NCBI GenBank assembly: GCA_030035585.1 | Contig: CM057465.1 | Coordinates: forward strand, 30,026,001-30,090,000 | Length of the DNA: 64,000 bases | Direction of reading: 5' to 3' | Source: Dugong dugon | Lineage: Eukaryota > Chordata > Mammalia > Sirenia > Dugongidae | Part shown: one piece after another, positions 57,281 to 64,000 of the stretch | Layout: each line of letters begins with the position of its first letter | Position numbering within the stretch: position 1 is the first letter of the stretch | Notes under the pieces: model-generated | Databases searched by the model: none | What the model was told of the DNA's origin: nothing | Seen by the model: the letters and a program-made list of their open reading frames with translations, nothing else | Translations under genes and position numbers: made by a program

Positions 57281-58773
57281 ATATATATATTTTATTGTAC
57301 TTCAGGTGAAAGCTTACAGAGCAAATAGTTTCTCATGAAATAGTAGTACACATGTTGTTTTTTGACATTGGTTAACAACCCCACAACGTATTAAGCCTCT
57401 AAATTCTCAACCTTTTTTTTTGATGAAAATTACAGATGGCCAAAGATACACCGTTTCAAAAATTTCTACATTCACAGTTCAGTGACATTGACTACGCTCT
57501 TCCAACTGTGCTGTTATTCTCACTTAAGATGAAGGCTTACAGAACAAAATAGTTTTTCATTTAACAGTTACTACACATGTTGCCCTATGACAATGGTTAA
57601 CAATCTCACAGCACATCAAGAATATCCTTACTCCACCTTGTGTTCCCTATCACCAGGGGGCTTCCTTGTCCCCTTCTGTCTTCTGGACCTTGTCAGTGGA
57701 CTATTGTACCTCTTTAGTCTCATTTGTTTATTTATTTATTTATTTATTTATTTTTATTTTATTTAAACACCATTTCAAAACTTTTTACTTACACATTTAA
57801 GTGATATTGACTATGCTCTTCCAATTGTGCTGCCATTCTCGCCCAAGATGAAGGCTTACAGGACAAAACAGCCTCCCATTTAATAGTTACTACAAATGTT
57901 GCCCTATAGCAGTGGTCAACAATCTCACAATACATCGACAGTGTCCTTATTCAATTTGTGTTCCTTATCATCAGTTTCCTACTCTCCCTCTGCCTTCTGG
58001 CCCTTGTCACCGGACTCCTGTACATCGTTAGTCCCATTTAGTTTTACTGGGGTGTCCATTCCCAGGCTTAACATCGAACCTTGAAGGTAACTTCACCTCT
58101 GAGCTGAAAGGGTGTCTGGGGGCCACACTCTCGAGGTTTCTCTAGTATTCTTTAGGCCAGTATATCTGGTCTTCTTTTTTTTTGGGGGGGGGGAGTTAAA
58201 ATTATGCTCTACATCCTACTCCAGCTCTGCCCAGAACCCTCTGTTGTGATCCTGGTCAGAGGAGTCATTGGTGGTAGCCGGGCACCATCCAGCTGTACTG
58301 GGCTCAGTCCCGTGGAGGCCTTGGTAGCTGTGGACCATTAGTCCTTCGGACTAATCTTTTCCTTGTATCCTGTTCTCTTCGTTCTCCCTTGTTCCCGAAG
58401 GGATGAGATCAGTGGAGTATCTTAGATGGCCGCTCATAGGCTTTTAAGACCCCAGACATTACTCACCAAGGTAGAATGTAGAGCATTATCTTTATAAGTA
58501 GTGTCATGCCAATTGAGCTAGATGTTCCCCGAGATCATGGTCCCCAGAGCCCTCCGTCCAACAACTCAGTCCCTCGGAGGGTTTGGATGTGTCTATGGGG
58601 CCTCCATGACCTTTCCTTGTGCAGGTTGTCTTAGTTTCCCCTGTACTATGTACTATCTCATCTCTCACCCAAGTTACCACTTACCTATTACCTATTTAGT
58701 ATTCCCCCCCCCTCCCATCCCTGGTAACCAACAAGGATTGTTACATTTTGCATGTGAATTTTTTCATGGGTTT
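57281..58773 (-). other. L1 copy D 3'UTR with three tandem modules
   Basis: A module including 'gaaggcttacag', 'acacatgttgccctatgacaatggttaacaa'-type sequence and 'ccttctgtcttctgg' recurs with starts at 57308, 57531 and 57850 (plus coordinates). The first is short. A (TTTA)n repeat lies at 57724-57765 between the second and third. G and C runs occur at 58182-58194 and 58705-58714. Farther on are the blocks shared with other L1 3'UTRs (CTTTTAAGACCCCAGACATT; GAGCTAGATGTTCCCCGAGA). Confidence 0.8.
57724..57765. repeat. (TTTA)n microsatellite in an L1 3'UTR
   Basis: About eight TTTA/TTAT units followed by a degenerate T/A stretch. Confidence 0.92.
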
Positions 58774-61700
58774 TTACAATAGAGGTCTCATACAATATTT
58801 GTCCTTTTGTGATTGACTTATTTCAATCAGCATGATGTCCTCCAGTTTCATCCATGTTATGAGATGGTTCACCGATTCATTGTTCTTTCTCGTTGCATAG
58901 TACTCCATTGTGTGTATGTACCATAGTTTGTGTATCCATTCATCTGTTGATGGACATCGGGGTTGTTTCCATCGTTTTGCTATTGTGAATAATGCTGCCA
59001 TGAACATAGGTGTGCATATGTCTATTCGAGTGATGACTCTTATTTCTCTAGGATATATTCCTAGGAGTGGGATTGCTGGATCGAATGGTACATCTATTTC
59101 TAGCTTTCTGAGGAAACGCCATATCATTTTCCAAAATGGCCGTATCATTTTGCATTCCCACCAGCAGTGTATAAGAGTTCCCGTCTCCCCGCAGCCCCTC
59201 CAACATTTGTTATTTCCAGTGTTTTTGATTCGTGCCAGTAATGCCGGGGTGAGATGGTATCTCATTGTGGTTTTAATTTGCATTTCTCTAATGGCTAGTG
59301 ATCGCGAGCATTTCTTCATGTGTCTGTTGGCCATTTGAATCTCTTCCTTGGTGAAGTGTCTGTTCATTTCCTTTGCCCATTTTTTGATAGGATTGGTTGT
59401 CTTTTTGTTGTAGAGGTGTTGCATTTTCTTGTAGATTATGGAGATTAGACCTTTGTCTGACTTCTACTGTCCAAAAATTTTTTCCCAGTCTGTAGGTTCT
59501 CTTTTAACTCTTTTGGTAAAATCTTTTGAAGAGCATAGATGTTTGATTTTTAGAAGATCCCAATTATCTAGTTTATCTGTTGGGTTTTTAGTGTTGATCT
59601 TTATGGTTTGTATCCTGTTAATGCCATGTATTAAGGTCTGAAGTGTTGGTCCTATTTTTTCTTCTATGAATTTTATAGTTTGAGGCTTTATATTCAGGTC
59701 TTTGATCCATTTTGAAGTAGTTTTTGTATATGGTGTGAGGTATGGGTCCTGTTTCATTTTTCTACTAATGGATATCCAGTTTTGCCAGCACCATTTGTTA
59801 AAAAGACTGTCTTTTCCCCATTTGATGTATTTTGGGCCCTTGTCAAAAATCAGGTGACCGTAGGTGGATGGATTTACATCTGAGTTCTCAATTCTGTTCC
59901 ATTGGTCAATGTCTCTGTTGTTGTACCAGTACCAGGCTGTTTTGAGTACTGTAGCTATATAGTAGGTTCTCAAGTCAGGTAGTGTGAGTCCTCCAACTTT
60001 ATTCTTCTTCTTCAGTAGTGCTTTACTTATTCGGGGTTTCTTCCCTTTCCTTATAAAGTTAATAATTAGTTTTTCCATCTCTTTGAAGAATGTTGTTGGT
60101 ATTTGTATCGGAATTGCATTGTATTTGTAGATTGCTTTAGGTAGAATTGCCATTTTCACAATGTTGAGTCTGCCTATCCATGAGCATGGTATGTTTTTCC
60201 ATTTATGTAGATCCCTTTGGGTTTCATGCAGCAGTGTTTTGTAGTTTTCTTTGTATAAGTCTTTTATATTCCTGGTCAGATTTATTCCTAAGTATTTTAT
60301 CTTTTTAGGGGCTATTGAAAATGGTATTGATTTCCTGATCTCCTTTTCATCGTTCTCTTTACCGGTGTATAGGAATCCAACTGATTTTTGAATGTTTATC
60401 TTGTATCCTGCTACTCTGCTGAATCTTTCTATTAGTTCCAGTAAATTTCTCGTGGAGTCTTTAGGGTTTTCTATGTATAGTATCATATCATCTGCAAACA
60501 GGGAGAGTTTAACTTCTTCATTACCAATTTGGATGCCCTTTATTTCTTTCTCTTGCCTTACTGCTCTAGCTAGAACTTCCAGCACAATGTTAAATAGGAG
60601 TGGTGATAAAGGGCATCCTTGTCTTGTTCCTGTTTTCAGGGGGAATGTTTTCAGCCTTTCTCCATTAAGAATGATGTTGGCTGTTGGTTTTGCATAGATG
60701 CCCTTTATTATGTTGAGAAATTTCCCTTCTATACCTATTTTATTGAGAGCTTTTATCAGGAATGGGTGTTGGACTTTGTCAAATGCCTTTTCTGCATCGA
60801 GATGATCGTGATTTTTTTCTTTCCTTTTATTTATGTGGTGGATTACGTTGATGGATTTTCTAATGTTAAACCATCCTTGCATACCTGGTATGAATCCTAC
60901 TTGGTCGTGGTGTATTATTTTTTTTATATGATACTGAATTCTATTAGCTAGAATTTTGTTCAGAATTTTTGCATCTATATTCATGAGAGATATTGGTCTG
61001 TAATTTTCTTTTTTTGTGATGTCTTTGCCTGGTTTTGGTATCAGCGTTATGCTGGCTTCATAGAATGAATTTGGAAGTGTTGCTTCCTCTTCTATGCTCT
61101 GAAATAACTTGAGTAGAACTGGTACGAGCTCTTCTGTAAATGTTTTGTAGAATTCTCCAGTGAAGCCATCTGGGCCAGGGCTTTTTTTGGTTGGGAGTTT
61201 TTTTATTACCTTTTCAATCTCTTCTCTTGTTATGGGTCTGTTCAGATTTTCAATATCACTTTGTTGTAGTTTGGGTAGGCCGTATGTTTCTAGAAATTTA
61301 TCCATTTCCTCTAGGTTTTCAAATTTGTTGGAATATAGTTTTTCATAATATTCTGTTATAATCCTTTTTATTTCAGTTGGGTCTGTTGTAATGTCCCCCA
61401 TTTCATTTCTTATTTGGGTTATTTGTGCCCTCTGCTGTTTTTCTTTTGTCAGTCTGGCCAGTGGTTTGTCGATTTTGTTGATTCTTTCAAAGAACCAACT
61501 TTTGGGTTTGTTGATTCTTTCTATTGTTTTTCTGTTCTCTATTTCATTGATTTCTGCTCTGATCTTTACTATTTCTTTTCTTCCGGTGGTTGTAGGCTTT
61601 TTTTGTTGTTCTCTTTTTATTTGTTTGAGTTCTGTAGTTAATGTTTTGATTTTGTCCCTTTCTTCTTTTTTGATATGTGCATCTATTGCTATAAATTGTC

Positions 61701-62591
61701 CTCTGAGGACTGCCTTTGCTGTGTACCAAAGGTTTTGGTAGGATGTGTTTTCATTTTCATTTGATTCTAGGAATTTTTTAATTCCATCTCTTATTTCTTC
61801 TATTACCCATTGATGTGTAAGCAGATTATTATTCAGTTTCCATGTGTTTGATTTTTTTTCCTTGCTCTTTCTATTGTTAATTTCTACCTTGATGGCATTG
61901 TGGTCAGAGAAGATACTGTGAATTATCTCAGCATTTTGGATCTTGTTGAGGATTGCTCTGTGGCCTAAGATGTGGTCTATTCTGGAGAACATTCCATGTG
62001 CATTGGAAAAGAATGTGTACTTTGCAGCGGTTGGATGGATTGTTCTATATATGTCTATGAGGTCCAGTTGGCTGATTGTGTCCTTTAGGTCTTCTGTATC
62101 TTTGCTGAGTTTCTTTTTAGTTGTTCTGTCCTTTACTGAGAGTGGTGTGTTGAAGTCTCCTACTATTATTGTGGAACTGTCAATTTCTCTTTTCAGTGCT
62201 GTTAGAGTTTTTTTTTTATGTATTTTGGAGCCCTGTTATTGGGTGCATAGATATTTATTATGGTTATGTCTTCATGATGGATCATCCCCGTAATCATTAT
62301 ATAGTGTCCTTCTTTGTCTTTTATGGTAGATTTTGTTTTGAAGTCTATTTTATCTGAGATTAGAGTTGCCACTCCTGCTCTTTTTTGATAGTTGTTAGCT
62401 TGATATATTTTTTTGCAACCTTTGATTTTTAATAAATTCACATCTTTATTTCTAAGATGTGTCTCTTGTAGACAGCAAATAGATGGATCCTGTTTTCTTA
62501 TCCATTCTGCCACTCTCCGTCGCTTTATGGGTGCATTGAGTCCATTTACGTTCAGTGTAATTATTGATAGATGTGAATTTGTTGCTGTCAT
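58774..62591 (-). pseudogene. L1 copy D ORF2, two lesions from open
   Basis: About 1272 codons, close to the ~1275 of typical mammalian ORF2p. Starts ATGACAGCAACAAATTC at 62591. The endonuclease has LQETHLRNKDV and a distal SRIDHILGH motif. A run of ten A on the coding strand (62208-62217 here as T) shifts the frame after YIKKK, by +2 relative to the homologous sequence of copy A. From there one frame stays open to a TAG at 59464-59466 (after EKIFGQ), then continues in the same frame from 59463 to the end at 58774. The RT has [18 protein letters not shown] and FADD at 60487-60498 (about residue 698). The C-terminus keeps CWRGC, then HCWWEC, fitting the Cx3Cx7Hx4C motif. The protein would nick DNA and prime reverse transcription. 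Confidence 0.9.
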
Positions 62592-62779
62592 TTTGTAGTG
62601 CTTTTTTTTGTGATGCTGAAGTTTTCTTTGTTCTTCTTACTCTCTTGTGCTGAGTTCCTTTTGTTTGTGGATTTTGTGTTCATTTCTTTTGTTTTTGTAG
62701 GTTTTGGTTTTGTTGAGACTTTATGTTTTTCGTCTTTATTTTTATGAGTTGGTTTGTTAACTTTTTTTGTGGTTACCAT
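62588..62779 (-). CDS. Small basic open frame in the L1 inter-ORF spacer
   Basis: 63 codons, starting ATGGTAACCACAAAAAAAG, very rich in Lys, Asn, Thr and Ser (QESKKNKENFSITKKSTTK at its end). Its TGA overlaps the ORF2 ATG (ATGA at 62588-62591). The frame is open upstream of the ATG for about 27 more codons. The equivalent frame in copy A (ending NKENIFTTKKKSITK before the same TGA) and copy B (ending MQKNKSK) is also open near the ORF2 start, although copy A has lost the ATG and copy B has an upstream stop. A-rich composition alone could give this, so translation is unproven. Confidence 0.3.
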   Translation of the reverse strand: MVTTKKVNKPTHKNKDEKHKVSTKPKPTKTKEMNTKSTNKRNSAQESKKNKENFSITKKSTTK

Positions 62780-63022
62780 GAATTTTACCCTTATCTTTAT
62801 AATTTTGAAGCAGTCTACCGTTACTTGGTATCGCCTTGCCTTCTTCTCCTTTAGAAGGTTCTATACCTATGCCGTTTGTTCCCTCTTTCATTGTTTTGAT
62901 GTTGTTGTCATCCTTTGATTGATTTCTCTGATTCCCTGTTGTATATCTTTTGTTTTTGGAAAGTCGTCTGTAGTTCAGTTCCTAGAATGGTATCTGGTTC
63001 ATGTTAACCTGCGTCCTAGGTC

Positions 63023-64000
63023 CTAGGTCCTGCCTGAGGGCTTAAGCTGTTTGTCCTCAGATCGAAGAACTCCCTTTAATAATTCTTGTAAGTTTGGTTT
63101 GACTTTTGCATATTCCTTTAGTTTCTGTTTATCTGGAAATGACCTAATATCACCATCAAATCTGAATGAGAGTTTTGCAGGATATATTATTCTTGGCTGA
63201 CAATTTTTTTCTTTCAAGATTTTATATATGTCATCCCATTGCCTTCTTGCCTGCATGGTTTCTGCTGAATAAACTGAGCTTAGTCTTATTGTTTCTCCTC
63301 TGTATGTGACTTCTTGTTTTTCATGAGCTGCTCTCAGGGTTCTTTGTTTGTCTTTAGTTTTAGCGAGTGTGAATATATGTCTTGGTGATTTTCTTTTGGG
63401 GTCTCTTCTATATGGGGTTCGTTGAGCTTCTTGGATGACCAGCTTTTCATCTTTCATGATATTGGGAAAGTTTTCTGTCAGCAGTTCTTCAATGATCCTC
63501 TCTGCGTTTTCTGTTTTCTCCCCCTGTTCTGGTATGCCAATCACTCGTAAGTTTTTGCTTTTAATTGTGTCCCACATAACTCTCAGGGTCTCTTCATTTT
63601 TCTTTGTTCTTTTTTCTGAGTTTTCCTGAAACAGAGTTGTATCCAAGTGTTTGTCTTCAGTTCCACTGATCCTGTCTTCCATGGTTTCAAATCTACTTCT
63701 CAGCCCTTCTATGACACCGTCCTTTTCTGAAATCTTGTTGTTTATCTTTTGGATTTCTAATTGTTGTTTTTGTATAATTTCGAGTTGTGAATTTATTTTG
63801 GCATTTTGTTCTTGCATCATCTTCCTGAATTCTTCCAATTTTTTGTCTGTATTTTCCATAAATTTGTCTATTTTTTCCTCATGTTTGTCAGCGTTTTGCC
63901 TCAGTTCTTGGAAAATTCCGAGTATTAGTGATTTGAGTTCCGTATCAGGTACTTCTAGTGCATTTTCTTCCACAGGAGAGTTATCTGGTGTTTTAATTTG
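63023..64000 (-). CDS. L1 copy D ORF1 protein, open, N-terminus outside the window
   Basis: ORF1p binds L1 RNA as trimers in cytoplasmic particles and acts as a chaperone in retrotransposition. At least 325 codons are open and continue to the window edge. The apparent start at 63973 is a GTG inside the frame (…DNSPVEENALEVP), so the true ATG is beyond 64000. Order: acidic N-terminal segment (EENALEVPDTELKSLI); a long coiled coil (EKIDKFMENTDKKLEEF to QKINNKISEKDGVIEGL); RRM region (NLRVIGIPEQGEKTENAERI, ENFPNIMKDEKLVIQEAQR); and the C-terminal domain (RHIFTLAKTKDKQRTLRAAH, IIYPAKLSFRFDGDIRSFP). It ends LRSEDKQLKPSGRT. No stop or shift is visible. Confidence 0.88.
   Translation of the reverse strand, partial: QIKTPDNSPVEENALEVPDTELKSLILGIFQELRQNADKHEEKIDKFMENTDKKLEEFRKMMQEQNAKINSQLEIIQKQQLEIQKINNKISEKDGVIEGLRSRFETMEDRISGTEDKHLDTTLFQENSEKRTKKNEETLRVMWDTIKSKNLRVIGIPEQGEKTENAERIIEELLTENFPNIMKDEKLVIQEAQRTPYRRDPKRKSPRHIFTLAKTKDKQRTLRAAHEKQEVTYRGETIRLSSVYSAETMQARRQWDDIYKILKEKNCQPRIIYPAKLSFRFDGDIRSFPDKQKLKEYAKVKPNLQELLKGVLRSEDKQLKPSGRT

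Larger units (their letters stand above)
57269..64000 (-). mobile_element. L1 copy D, youngest-looking L1, continues past the window edge
   Basis: Runs from its tail (T run 57269-57280, then AT repeat) through a 1.5-kb 3'UTR, ORF2 (58774-62591), a 431-bp spacer and ORF1 (63023 to the edge). The 5'UTR, if present, lies outside. It sits inside copy C in the same orientation. ORF1 is open as far as seen and ORF2 has only two visible inactivating changes, so it is less decayed than copies A, B and C. Confidence 0.93.

Noticed and set aside
54406-62598. Many plus-strand frames of 60-140 codons with hydrophobic translations
   Set aside because: Antisense shadows of L1 ORF2 on the minus strand (A-rich coding strand gives Phe/Leu/Ile-rich complements).
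1-64000. CRISPR arrays, operons, phage or other microbial systems
   Set aside because: No regularly spaced repeats of that type, no dense coding, and an overall repeat landscape that is clearly mammalian.
1-64000. Host gene exons
   Set aside because: No frame outside repeats shows coding signature. Small exons flanked by AG/GT cannot be excluded by eye; RNA-seq or orthologous gene alignment would settle it.

Overview
This 64 kb window is mammalian intergenic DNA, AT-rich and packed with transposable elements. I found no host protein-coding exon, tRNA, rRNA, CRISPR array or prokaryotic feature. The repeat content points to an afrotherian, most likely a paenungulate such as an elephant. There are at least 14 copies of an AfroSINE-like tRNA-derived SINE, whose tail matches the 3' end of an RTE-clade (BovB-like) LINE. 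About eight RTE fragments, several long L1 elements with long inter-ORF spacers, and MaLR-type LTRs are also present. Family names come from my memory of sequence features; no database search was run.

Layout. 1-18070: single-copy AT-rich sequence with RTE fragments (345-1212, 4317-4853, 7275-8352, 14992-15222), two copies of a TA-flanked inverted-repeat DNA transposon (2896-3263, 8960-9691), ancient L1/HAL1, L2 and MIR remnants, several SINEs and a palindromic MITE-like element (14012-14230). 18071-26303: L1 copy A on the + strand, with monomer-like repeats in its 5'UTR and a MaLR provirus-like insert at 19913-21564. 26528-27050: solo MaLR LTR with a 5-bp target duplication. 30018-37072: L1 copy B on the + strand, with a 5'UTR unlike that of copy A, fused at its 3' end to an RTE fragment (37073-39480, - strand) that keeps endonuclease and N-terminal RT sequence. 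39490-41430: an older L1 3' half (- strand) carrying a SINE. 41431-51016: mostly single-copy sequence with MIRs, an MLT1-like LTR split by two SINEs, a large TA/CA microsatellite, an LTR-like element with tandem octamer motifs, and RTE/MIR/SINE nests. 51017-64000: a head-to-tail pile of L1 3' ends on the - strand, ending in L1 copy D (57269 to beyond the window edge). Copy D is the youngest-looking element: its visible ORF1 is open, and its ORF2 is interrupted by one homopolymer frameshift and one stop codon.

The coding content is therefore retroelement machinery: L1 ORF1 (RNA-binding chaperone), L1 ORF2 (endonuclease plus reverse transcriptase) and RTE endonuclease/RT. SINEs with target-site duplications and a MaLR copy with the structure of a polyadenylated mRNA are the expected products of LINE machinery. 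The strongest observations are the apparently LINE-mobilised MaLR transcript, the unrelated 5'UTRs of neighbouring L1s, a small basic reading frame in the L1 inter-ORF spacer that ends on the ORF2 ATG, tandem modules in the L1 3'UTRs, and the palindromic element.
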